From Phoronis australis (Eukaryota; Phoronida; Phoronidae), in NCBI GenBank assembly GCA_002633005.1, contig NMRA01000284.1, forward strand, positions 330,978 through 394,977: a DNA stretch of 64,000 bases. Reading direction: 5' to 3'. How positions within the stretch are numbered: position 1 is the first letter of the stretch; each line of letters begins with the position of its first letter. This document shows, in pieces, positions 23,383 to 48,686 of this stretch. The notes under the pieces were generated by a model. That model did not search any database, was not told the DNA's origin, and was given only the letters and a program-made list of their open reading frames with translations. Both the position numbers and the translations under genes were made by a program.

Positions 23383-26300
23383 GTAACTAGTGAAAATGTG
23401 CCACTCGTAGTTGCTGCATTGTAAAAGGGTGAAACTACAACATGGCCATTGCACTCATGAACAATTGAACCCCAATAAGGCTAAATTCTTAATTTATTTA
23501 GCACACAGTGTGGCCGACAAGCGAACTTCTATTTTGTCAAATTTCTCCTCAAAATGAAGATAAATGAAATTTTAGTCTATTAGTACTAGCATGACTTGTA
23601 TTGTGTAGATGCCATAAGGTAACATTAAGTAAAGTTTCTATTGTTCCTTACAAAAGTAACCGGCCTTTGGAAAATGGAAAAATGGCAATTTTGCCAGCTA
23701 TTGCTGTGTAAAATAGGTGTAGAATTACTAAATGCCATGATGGACTGTCCAGAGAATCCAGTACACCTTGGGATGGTTGAAATAAACCGGGCGCATCAAA
23801 ATTTTGAAATTCCTGTCAATGCATATTTCAAATTCACTTAGAAAGTAGTTCCACTAACGTTCCTGGGATCGCGCCAAACAACTTTATCTGAAATCTAATT
23901 TTCATTTTAAAAAATCACTTAATAAGCAAAAGTGCTAAGGTATCTTAGAAATACTCGTAATTGATAGTTTCTGAGAAAATTTCCACAAATTATTTCTAGA
24001 ATGTGAAGTACTCATAATTACTTAGTATGCAAAATTGTTTAATAAATACAAGACAGTTGTTGTTATTAACAGTCTTTATTCCGTTACGTTCGTATCCTCG
24101 GAACAAAGTTCTACCCTCAACAGAACATTGGTGAAGCAACTGACCAAGAGACGTGATTAAAATACACACCTCGATATTTCGAAACATACTCGTTTCATTG
24201 TCAAGTGGAAATAAAATGACGAATTAATAACACCACAGAGCATAAGCTGGAGACAAACACAGTGGGACACAGCAGGTGTGAAATACTGCAAAGAATGGCA
24301 AATGAGGGGGGTAACATTAATTACTTTGCCAAACATTTACTCAGCAACTACGCAGTGTGAGCTTAAGAATAATTTCTGTCTTAAGTCTTTTGCCAGTTTT
24401 TGCAACAGTCCCCCAGATGTAACTGTGTACTGATAATTATAGTGATAATGGCTCATTAGATGATTAAGTCACTAAGATTACTTAATGGCTCGTTTACGTC
24501 ATGTCCTCGCTTATTTACATGGCTCAGGCCCCCCTCGGTAATCTCAGTTTACAGACTTACAGTACTTTTCAAAATTTCCTAGATATACTTTGACAGAACA
24601 CTGTCAAACTTGGAGAAATGCCTTTGCCAGAATTATTTGATGGTTTAGTCGCACTTTGTTGAAATAAATAATACTGTAGTCGAACCTTTGTGGGAGTTTA
24701 ATATGACATTAATGTACCTATCCGCTACTAATTTATGAGTAGGGTTGGGAGGTAAGCTGTTGGGATTTGACATCGTGCATGGAGCAACACCTGTCGAGCT
24801 TTTATCGAGATTTAGCCAGAATTGAAAAATATTTTAGTCGACAAGAAATGGATATTTGGTCACGATTCTGTGTGCTGAATTTTTGTCGAATTTCGATGTT
24901 GTCCAGTTTATTTTGGAAAATTAGCTGTACAAATATGAATGGCTCACCACCAACACCCAGACAGGGTACATTGACAGGCGCAATGTTTGCGGGGTCAGTG
25001 AGTTGTGTTTGTGAGTTGGTGAGTTTGTCGGTTTCATGCGCCGTGTTTTTAAGTGCGGAACTATGTTCGTGCGTGTGGCAGCCATGTTGTTTCCCTGCAC
25101 TGGCACACTGACATTGCCATTAAAAAGGGTTTCTGATCAAGTAAATTGTGCATTATTCCTAAAAGTGTTAATTATGGTAATTCTCCTCTTATCTTGCATA
25201 AATTAAATTAAATTTCCCGATACTGGAGGTAGACCAAATAAAGTGAATATTATTTGTAGCTGACAGGTGCATGGAGAGCCAACTGAGTAACTGCCAACTG
25301 TCGTTGTGTAAATTTAATAAAATGCGGCCTACAAGTTGCCAACGTGATCCAATTAATAGTAATTAAATTACTTTATGCTGTTCCGTTATAAGACTACTTT
25401 ACCGGCTTTTTTGGTGAAATATTTTTTGATCATGGACTCTTAGTGATAGGACACTTGTCAAGGTCAGTTTTTCACTGCATGTGTACAACAGAATGAGATA
25501 TCCCACAGGAACAGAATGAACTGAGTGGGGATTACATGCAGTGTTCAGACCTTATTAACACAGTTAAAGAGATGTGTATTATTAGAATTAATGACAGGGC
25601 ATTGCGTTGGTATTTTCCCAAGTACAGTCTGACTGATTGCAAATATGTGAGACAAGAAATTCCCACCAAGTAAGTTAAAAGCCTCATGTGAAATATATGA
25701 GGGACAAATATTGCTTTTACATATTTATTTATTTCATTATTTATTAATGTAATATTTACACACTGCTTTCCTTGGGGGCCCTCATGTAATTTTGGGTGTG
25801 CGAAATGAGGTGAGTGTTCTTAATACGAGAATTTCCCTGGCAGTGAAATCCATTGATTTAAAATTATTGCTTAGTGTCTCTATTAGTAAACTGATCCATA
25901 AGTTTCAAGCTCTAGTTGGCCACATAATAATATTTTCCTTAAATTAGCTTTGCTTTGCTTCATGTTTCAGAGAAAACAAGTGCCCAGCAAGGGGACGTGG
26001 TCCGTGAACTAAACAAGTCTCAAAATTCCAACGCGGATGGTGTTGGGCAGGTGAACCCTTTGGTAAGTGTTCTGGACACCCCTTCATTAACTGTGCCTAA
26101 AAGGCGCAGAACACCATAATCTGTGTTAGAGTTAATTACCCCAAAGCGTTGGGGGTTGCTCGTTGGAGTGACTCCTCCTTGTGTCTGAATAGGGAACCAG
26201 ACTTTACCTTATGTGCTTGTGCATGCCACTGTTTTCTGTAGCGGGGGCTGTTTTTTCAAGACTCATTCTGACTTCCTTTTGTGAAGCATTTCATTCTAAA

Positions 26301-28103
26301 TGCTCATGGTAAACTTTCTTTTTGAGATGCTTGAGTGCACTTGTGTTGGGTCTGCTTTTGTCATCTTCAGATTCATTTTTTGTCTTTGTTGCTCTGTTTG
26401 TAGTTCTTGGACATACACTTAAAAATAATTATGAAAGCTATGAGTTCATTCATCTGTCTCCCTATCTGTTTTTGTGTCTACGGTAGACAGCATAAAGTAT
26501 TGCAGTAAGCATGACCTTATTTGAAGCGTGGGAGGGGGGGGGAGGGGCATAACCAATTCCTTAAATGACTGTTACTCTCAAGAACATCCATTTCCTTTGA
26601 ACAACAATGCAGGAGTAGTCATTAACATAATAATGCAATAAAAAGGTAGTGGCAAGGGTATAAATTGATAAAAGTTGCATTAAAAGCAGGCAGACTTGTC
26701 CTTGCAGACTTCTTTAGTGGCAATGAGTTGTCAAACTGCAGTGTACACCGCAGTATTGTTCAGTTGTGCTGTGCTCTGTTGTTGTATTGCCACTAAAGAT
26801 GTCTTCAAGAACGACTCTTCTGGATGCTTTTGATACATGTTTTACTGAATTATCGATTTTTAATAAATTTTTCACCGTTACTATTGGTATTGCTGTTTTA
26901 GTATTTCGTATGGTTTTTGCATTAAGTATATGGTTTTAATCTTCATCTGCTTTTTCTATGTACAGTTTTAGCCCACATGAAGATGAAAATGGATGTATTT
27001 GACAACAATGTATGTGCACATGCACCTCCACGGGAGGTTATTATTTATATTACTACTTTCATGTTACTTTTCAGAAAACTACCAATGAGATTTCACCCTT
27101 TAAGAGGACCGCCGTTAATCCAACGTGAGTTGCAGTGTTTTTATTGGTACATTTACTGTTGCAGGTCATGATGATTGATCAGATTACATAAAATTGGGAG
27201 TTCATTTTTTAACGCATCCGGTTTGCCTGAAATTTCATACTGTAAATTTATATTGCTCATCCAATACTTTTTCTGCCATTTAGTGCACAGAATTGTTGCA
27301 GAATGGTGTTCAACCTATTCAACTTTTGAGTTCATTTTCTGTCATGGCTGGCAATTACCATTTTTGTGAAGTTCTCTTACACTCAGTTGTTTTGATTGGC
27401 TATTGCAGGTCATGTGCTCGATTTCTTTTGTCATGAACTGCATAGTATAATTTGCATAATTGTAGCCATGTCCCAACAAACAGTCAAGTGGATTTCTTCC
27501 AAATGCTGGACCGCAAAATAGAAAGCGTAAGTACACAAAATGTGTAATTCGAAATAAAAAATTAACTAAATGATCGCTTAATTTTTTGAGTGAGCAGTAT
27601 TATTTAATTCTACCATGTAAATTAATTCTACCATGTAAATGTTACACCAGTTAGTGATTCGCGAATTACAGCATCCGTCTCTAACAGTCTATAGTCGTAG
27701 CTGGCAATTAACACTTGACTGTACTCAATTGTGCCAATAAAGTCTTCTTAAAATGTTATGTGGAAAACTAAGCGCTGAGTAACACAGTTATGTAGGTGAC
27801 AATTTTTGTCGAAATTTGTCTTTCTTCATTGAGCTTATTATGAAAACCTAGAAAGAAAGTTGAAGAAAAATACCTCTAAATCATTTGAAAATTAGCCATA
27901 GATGTTTGCTTCAAAATTTCACTGAGTGAGATTTGCCACGGAGAAACATCGTCTTTTTTAAGAAACTGCTGTAGCATTCAAAATGTCCAATGTGAGCATA
28001 TCATCTGCAGTGCTGTGCAGTCTTTCTCTACTGACCTGACCACATGTTTCCATTGTGCGTATTACAGGGTCCAGATTACGTCAGCATCAATGAAGTATCA
28101 TGA
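23301..28103 (+). CDS. C1orf21: C1orf21-family N-myristoylated small protein, five exons
   Basis: Coding exons 23301-23382, 25971-26062, 27075-27124, 27466-27526 and 28068-28103; all junctions are GT-AG and phases agree (1, 0, 2, 0), giving 106 residues. The N-terminus MGCGQSS fits a myristoylation signal (Gly2) with a palmitoylatable Cys3. The middle is polar and probably disordered. The C-terminus (SQVDFFQMLDRKIESGPDY) closely resembles human C1orf21 (QEFFRMLDEKIEKGRDY), which is 121 residues and also begins MGC. The family's molecular function is not established; membrane association at the cell periphery is inferred from the N-terminus. An acceptor (CTGTTCCAG, ending 23259) leaves 41 nt of 5' UTR on the first coding exon, so at least one upstream non-coding exon exists. 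It is invisible as a long ORF because no exon exceeds 92 bp. Confidence 0.8.
25971..26062 (+). CDS. C1orf21: C1orf21-like coding exon 2
   Basis: Only the phase matching exon 1 is open (KTSAQQGDVVRELNKS onward to QVNPL). Acceptor TGTTTCAG, donor GTAAGT. Confidence 0.75.
26701..26809. other. 109-nt inverted repeat in the C1orf21-like intron 2
   Basis: 24-bp arms (26701-26724 and 26786-26809) pair with two mismatches around TCTTTAGTGGCAAT/ATTGCCACTAAAGA. The loop is 61 nt with weak extra pairing. Could be a small fold-back transposon or a hairpin RNA precursor; no evidence decides. Confidence 0.5.
27075..27124 (+). CDS. C1orf21: C1orf21-like coding exon 3
   Basis: A 50-bp exon, KTTNEISPFKRTAVNP, acceptor CTTTTCAG, donor GTGAGT. 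Confidence 0.75.
27466..27526 (+). CDS. C1orf21: C1orf21-like coding exon 4
   Basis: Carries the family hallmark DFFQMLDRKIES. Acceptor ATTGTAG, donor GTAAGT. Confidence 0.8.
28068..28103 (+). CDS. C1orf21: C1orf21-like coding exon 5
   Basis: Eleven codons (GPDYVSINEVS) and TGA, after acceptor ATTACAG. Confidence 0.75.
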   Translation, partial: GPDYVSINEVS

Positions 28104-28930
28104 TGGCGGCCAATAGATGGAGCTTTTGTTGTGCCAAGGTCACACAGTATTGTTGAAAATTCTTGAAATCACACTGTAGTTGACAAAAATGGTGTACTCG
28201 AGCTGCCGTCTGATGACAACACATCGCAGTTACGAGGCTGAACGCGCATTTTTATTTGTAATGATTTACCAAAGACAAGAATGCTTATAGCTGCTGCTGG
28301 AGTTTTTTGACTCTTCGCTCACAGCCACTTCAAATGGAAAACTGCAACGATACTCAAGAGTGAAAAATTTCTTTGTTGATACCGTCCATTTAGCTTGATG
28401 TCTTGGAACTCGTGTGTTGTTTAGCGAGTAAAACGAGGCTTGTTAGGGTGTATGCTTTGTTTCAATTCTCCGTGACTTCTGTGTACCCCTGCATGAAGCT
28501 TGATATGCATGTAAAGCAGGTTGTTTCCATGGTGACCGAGCATGGCAGGAGAGGGTAAAACAAGATGGCTGAAATTAGATGAGTTTGTTGCTCCTTGGGG
28601 GCTCTCTTCCACATGCAAAATCTTGACGAAAGCATTGCAAGGTACAAACTTCTTTTGTTTACCCACTGGAGACAGTACCACAAAACCGAAAAATACTGCT
28701 GGGTGATGCCATGAATGCACAAAACCAAAGTACCCACATGAGACGATAATCCTGAGTCAGAGCCAAGTATCTGGCATTGAATTGTCAGCACAGCAAAACT
28801 GGCTGTATTGTGGGAGAGCTCCTGTGGGTTTGATTGACACGTATAGATAATTTTGACCAAGCGGGGTTCACTGTGGTACACTACAATACAAGAGTAACCA
28901 GCGCACTAAAATAAAGTCTAGTCTTCAGCA
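28104..28930 (+). other. probable 3' UTR and poly(A) signal of the C1orf21-like gene
   Basis: First clear AATAAA after the stop is at 28910-28915, giving an 800-nt 3' UTR if used. Antisense frames here (28462-28881) have no resemblance. Confidence 0.4.
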
Positions 28931-30109
28931 TGGCTTGCAAGGCTCTTGGGCGTAGTTTGTTTTGCCACGCCTTTAAGCCCATGGGGTTATATCTGAAATA
29001 ATGCCTTATCAGGGTCTTTTTTATCCGTTAGTGGTTCACATATTTGTGCATGCGCCGAAGTTTTGCATGCAAGCGCAGTTCCACACAGACACCTATGGGC
29101 CTAATGGCACGACAGTATGGTAGTGGCCAAGCTGCTGAATGGTATTCTGTACTCTCAAGCTTGAAAAATATTACTCAGGATTATTTAAGCTTGACGAATT
29201 CAATGTGGTAGGTATATATGTACCTTTCTAGGGATGTTATTGGGATAGAACAGCTGGAGTGAATGACTTGTTTGATAAATTTGAAAATGAAATCAATTAC
29301 TGCTTTAATTACTGGATGGTTAATTTATTTGGACAATGTTATACATATATATATATATTCTATAGTTCCTGTTTATATCCCGTTTTGCTTTTTATGATTT
29401 TTTGCTACTTGTAACCAGTGTGTGTCTGTTCTCTTTCAGTTTTGTGTTCTCTGTCTGTCTACATTTGTTTTTCCGTCTGCAACGTCTGGAAGTAGTTTGT
29501 CTTAGTGTAGCCCTAAACTCGCCTTCTGTTATAAAAACTTCCTGATTTATATGACTTATTGTTATGAAATTGGTGTCAAATTGTTCCTTGGTCGAAGTTG
29601 GTATGATTTCTGTGCTTGGTAAGCAGGTATCTGTTGCTTTGGAACAGGTTTTGTAAGTTTACTTGTCGTGGTATGTCACTTTTAAGTGCCTAGCATGGTA
29701 TCTAGGAATTGAGAAATGGCAGTTTTTTGCGAGACTGAAAATCGTTTCTCAATTTAGGAAGGAACATTTGCCACTAATTTTATAGTTGGTGTTAATTGGT
29801 CTACCATAAATTAAAATTAAGTTTCTTCCATGCAGCGTAAGTGAATCAGAGTGTGAAGTAAATTTTTTTAATTAAAGGCACCAAACACATGGCCTCTCAG
29901 AAATTTTCAATGTCCAGCAACCAACTTTATATTAAGCACCAGGTTTTGTCCTATTACTGAACCCCCTTCTCTACTATTCAAAGCTAAAACTAATTTCATG
30001 GCTTTGGAAGAATTAAGTGTTACCACATAATTACAGTAAATATGCTGCAAGACAATCTAGATTGCAGTTGATGACCAGAGAAAAGAATTGCAGCTTGTAT
30101 CACGTGTTG

Positions 30110-30650
30110 TGTTAATGCACCGGTGTCGCACTGAAGTGAGAAAGGTTGTCTCCCTTGTTCTTCCCTTTTACACCAGGCCTGTACTTTACCTTACCTATAA
30201 TTTAGTGAAACCATAAAAAATGTACTCAATCAAAGTCTCTTAAGCGTGAGTAATTCTTGAGAAGCTAAAGTCTTGTCTCAGCCTCAATTTCAGTCAACAG
30301 TAAAAATTAGTTTCAGTGTGAAATTGGTAACTGGAGAGTGATATTTATTGTACTTCAAAATGCTCACTGATAACAACATCCATGTGCCCCTGGGGAACAT
30401 TGTCTCCCCTGATTTTCCCTTCCACATGAAGGCCTGTTCTATAGTTTAACCAAAACCATAAGAGATAACTCGATGAAATAAAGTAATATGGCATATTATG
30501 GCAAAATATTGCTTTCCTTCATTTTTGTTTCTTCGTGATCTTCACCGTGATAGGCTACACTATGGTCTCAGTCTTGCTTTCAGTCAGGTAAATATTAGAT
30601 TCAGTGTGCAATTAGTAACTGGAAGGTGGTCTGTGTACATTATAGTGCTA
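30110..30650. repeat. diverged direct duplication of about 260 bp
   Basis: About 30110-30350 and 30375-30650 share ordered blocks: TTGTCTCCCYTG, CCCTTYYACA..AGGCCTGT, AACCATAA, TCTCAG..T..TTTCAGTCA and TTCAGTGTG.AATT.GTAACTGG. Confidence 0.6.
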
Positions 30651-32820
30651 AATACTCATGTATAGGAATTCTCCACTTTGGTAAAAAATAATTGCCAAAA
30701 TTGTCTTTTTCCATTTTCAAAGGCCAACTACATTGCTACCAATAATCATGGACACTTATTCAAATGTTGTTTTATGGCATGTAGACAGTACAAACCAGGC
30801 TAATAATAAACTAAATCTTTATTTTTGTGAAGAAAGTTGACAAAATACAGTTTCACTTGTTAGCCACATTGTGCGCCAAATCAGTGAAGAATTTGTGTAT
30901 TACAAAATGCTGTGAATGGTAATGAAGCAAGAGTTAATGGTGGTATGCCCTTGTTATGTAAGACTTGCATAAGTCCGACCCGCAGAAATCTGATTGGGTC
31001 TAATTGGGACGTAGTTCCGCTGGGCGTTTCTTCTAGCTGGTGCTTTTGGCAACTTCAGTAAGTCAAATTATTCTTTGAATCATGGATAGATTCTCACGAT
31101 CTGACTGGATCCGACTTATGCAAGTTTTACTGTATCTCCATATCTGGTCTTTGTATGCGTGAAACTATCAGCGGTCAGCGTTATCTGTGATAATTACTCA
31201 GTTACAATGTAGGAGTTGTCTTCCTGTGAACAAATAGTAACAGATAATCATGCGGTTTGTTCAATTTGTTGTATGCACATAGTTATAATACAGATGTGTC
31301 ATTAGCAGAGACTTGGTCTTGTCTTACTAGTGGTAACTAATGCAAAGATTTTCAGTTTTGGTCATTCTGGGCTCAAGTATTCAGCATACACAGGGGTAAT
31401 AAAACAATGGCAGCATCATAGTTGGGCCAATTACCAAACTCCAGGCGGCAGTTGAATTTTGAGGTAAGCGAAGTGTCATGGTAAAATACTTGGTTCTTGT
31501 GATGGGAGTGGGTCTATAGCCACTTTAAAGTGACAAACGAGATACTGGTGACTTTGAACTTATTGTAAACCATCCCTTGGTCAGCAGTATGTTTGTTGAT
31601 TGTTAGATCCGTAACTGAATTCATGTCACACTCGTCCGTGAGTGCTCCACAGACTATACTTTCACGCTTAAAAAGACACTAACAAATATTTTGGTGATTT
31701 TATTCAAAATTACCTCACTGATCTGTTACTGTGTAATTAATAATCCTCTCACAGCAATGTTCAACTAAAACTGACCTAACTCGTGTCACAAAATGAATTC
31801 GGTTACCCGAGATGTGCGATCTCTCTCCACAAGCATCCATTAATTGCCCAATCCATAAGTAACGCTTGACAATTTAGCATATTTTGTGAGGAGCTGTCGA
31901 ACTTGGAATTCTAACTTAAAAGATTCAAGATGGGTTACAGTGTGTCACTTTATTTCAAAGATTTAAATGTTAAGTCTGCATTAATATCCAATTGTAAAAA
32001 TATGGGTTTAGTATCCTCTTAAAATACTGGACTTGGAATGATCCACGACAAAAGAGGAAAATTTTACAGATCATGTATTATAATCTACAAATAAATAGGT
32101 TAATGTGATAGAAATATTTTTGTGTTGTAAAATTTAACAGTCAGAAAGGTTTTTTTTTTGCATGAATAAAGTCAAAATAATGATAAAAAGTGATGAAAAA
32201 GAGCAAACTGGAAAACAAATGTAAGGAAATTGAAACCAAAAAAGAGGAATCCTCTTATAAGAGGAACAGTCCAAGCCCTGAAATTAGTTCATGCATAGTA
32301 CAGTTTGAACAAAGATTCACTAGGATAACCAAACTCACAATGTCAAACTTGAATGTTTCTTGTGAAATAGTGCGACACTAGCCCTATGTGTTACGTTTTC
32401 TAATACCCACACGAATATTAAGTGAAATATTAACATAAATAAAGTGAAGACAGTGCTATCTGTTGCTAATTGTTGGTAACATGACAATGCTCGATTGCAC
32501 ATGTTGAATTTAAAAATATTAAAAGTTCAATGCCTAAGAATCTAAATCACGCACCAGGGACACTTTTAACAAAAGTTGTACAACCAGTGTTGCAGCTAAC
32601 AGTTGTAGGCATATTTTGCAAACTCTGCACTGCGTGTTCAGAAGAGAGAAACCAGTGCAACTGGCCTAGACTTGACTATTATTTACTGAACAACAACCAT
32701 CTTGACTAACCAAATTAAGATTATGCAGGACCTTATAAACTCAGTTAAAGTTTACATTTTCTGAATGTAAAAAGTCTGTAGAATTTGATTATTGAATTAT
32801 ACCAACCTGCTATTTTTTTG

Positions 32821-33020
32821 GGTCACGTGACCATGATTTTTAGAGCAATTTTGCAAAAACTGAGGTACATCGATAGCAAAACAACAGTTCCGTAAATAAA
32901 TGTGCAGGATGATATCTCAAAAACAAAATGCTGTTAAAATTTTCTAAAATAATATTTTGATTGTGTTTTATTGTTATGAAAATCATACAAGTCCTATTTT
33001 CGATAGCCCTTCATGCAAAA
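32821..33020 (+). repeat. dispersed repeat with CACGTG palindrome, copy 2
   Basis: Same ordered blocks as the copy at 5018; both are also preceded by TATACCAA 20-30 bp upstream of the palindrome. Confidence 0.5.
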
Positions 33021-34467
33021 GTAGAAAATAAAGAAAACCCTAACAGCGTTTTGGAGAATTTTAATATCGTATAATAGCCGAAAGTTTCACATGAATACAG
33101 TCAGCCACTTCTGAGAAATGACATTCCGGAGTTAGCCAAATTTGGACGTTTTTCTCAGTTTGCCAAATTCGGACGTTTTTCTATGGTCCTACATCACCTT
33201 AAGGATCTCAGTGGCAGTAAAATTCATAGCACTGTAAAGTTACAATTCTCTTTCCAAGACTGGGACAATACAATCTTTGCTTTCTATTAAAATTTCCTTG
33301 GAAACGTTTCCATCACTAGAATAAGTATATTGCTTGAAAGAGATTGTACCCGTCTCATTAAATTATCTTGAGATTTTGACTAAATAATGTACAGACAAGG
33401 CAGAGCAACATTTAAAATATGACCAGTTTGCTGCTGCTCCATCTTAAGATACTCTTTGTCTTATAATGACCAGTTTAGTACACAGAATTTCATCAGCCAA
33501 AATACATCACTAAAATAACATTTAATCAATTGCAGTCATACAGGTATTTGCATTTTTACTGGCCATTCGTAAAAAGCGTAAGTTCATTGCTGTTGAATTG
33601 TGGCGGCCATTTTGATGGTGCACCGCGAGAAATTCAGAATTTGAAAATTCCATATTTAATCCTCATTACTTTGAAGACATTTTAATTACGTGTTGAAAGA
33701 GCATCACAAGGGAATAAGTTTAAATCAAGTTTTAACTGAAAAAATGGAAAAGAATCTATAAAAGAATGGACGAGTTTAGTACGCATCAGTCCTATAACAT
33801 CCTTCCATAAAGTAAATGCAATTAAAAATTTCAGATCAAAGTATCCTTGAACAGACACTAGCTCTTACAGTACAGCTCACTGACAGAGGATGTGAATGAC
33901 TACACTTAAACCCTCAAACATTGAGTGCCAAACTTATTAACAAGCTAATTGACAGACTGCGATAACATGAGTTTAGATGATGGTCTTCTTTCTTACCTAG
34001 AACACGATTCGCCTTTATCGCTTCTACTTTCTGCTCACTAAATCATATCACACAAATCTATGCTCTGTGATGCGCATACAGCAATTTTATCTATCTTTAA
34101 AATTAAATGAGGAGTTTTGACCCCATTGTCACAGACCATCTCTGTGGACCATTGAACAAATCAATCAGTATGAGTGACAGCACAAACCACTGTCACAGAC
34201 CAGCTGTGGACAACAGCACAAGCTGATGAACCACACGTTCAAATTCATACATCTATAGAAAATTATCTCAGTAGCTAGCAGCTATGTGTATTTCTCGGAT
34301 TGAGATTTGATTATTTTCAGAAATTGTTGTGTGGAGCGTAAAACCAAATTTCTGATTAAGTTTTTAAGTCATTTTTCATGACACAGCCTCCAGAGATCAC
34401 TGCATAATAACAAAAGCCTCCGTCACTGACCATCAGTTTGGGTCACACATGCTTCCGTCATGGACCA

Positions 34468-48376
<13,909 letters not shown>

Positions 48377-48489
48377 ACTAATGCGATACGCTCGGGTAAA
48401 AAATATGGACTGCTCAGCAAAACTCGAGATCCCTGGCTAACCGGAAATGTACGATGGCGCTATCTGTTGTTTATGCCACCCAGGCGTGC

Positions 48490-48631
48490 GTTCAGTAACG
48501 CTAGGACATACGATAGGACCTAGCTAAAATCTAGTCAAAGACACGTGTTCTTGCTTGAAAGACACGGCCATATCTCACGTAATCTCACGAAGTCTTGCTT
48601 TTTAGCGAGGTTAGTCGCAGCGTTACTGAAC
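48490..48631 (-). mobile_element. MITE family 1, copy C, upstream of UCK
   Basis: Ends GTTCAGTAACGCTAGG and AGCGTTACTGAAC are inverted repeats. On the minus strand the core CTCGCTAAAAAGCAAG and GAGATTACGTGAGATAT match copies A and B. It starts 114 bp upstream of the kinase ATG and so lies in the promoter or 5' UTR. Confidence 0.8.
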
Positions 48632-48638
48632 GGAAGGC

Positions 48639-48686
48639 CCCGGACTTAGCTCTCAAAGCTCAAGCTTTGAGGACTATAAGTCCGGG
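48639..48686. repeat. 48-bp hairpin
   Basis: CCCGGACTTA and TAAGTCCGGG pair perfectly; TCAAAGCT/AGCTTTGA pairs inside. Immediately beyond MITE copy C, about 265 bp upstream of the UCK start. Confidence 0.8.

Larger units (their letters stand above)
28931..34467. other. intergenic region between convergent genes
   Basis: The C1orf21-like gene and the kinase gene converge here. No coding signal found. Contains a short TA microsatellite near 29345, a duplicated segment at 30110-30650 and a dispersed repeat at 32821-33020. Confidence 0.5.

Noticed and set aside
24767-25111. 114-codon plus-strand frame
   Set aside because: In an intron of the C1orf21-like gene, no splice sites or family resemblance.
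28421-28881. Minus-strand frames of 99 and 139 codons
   Set aside because: They lie antisense to the probable 3' UTR of the C1orf21-like gene and look like chance frames.
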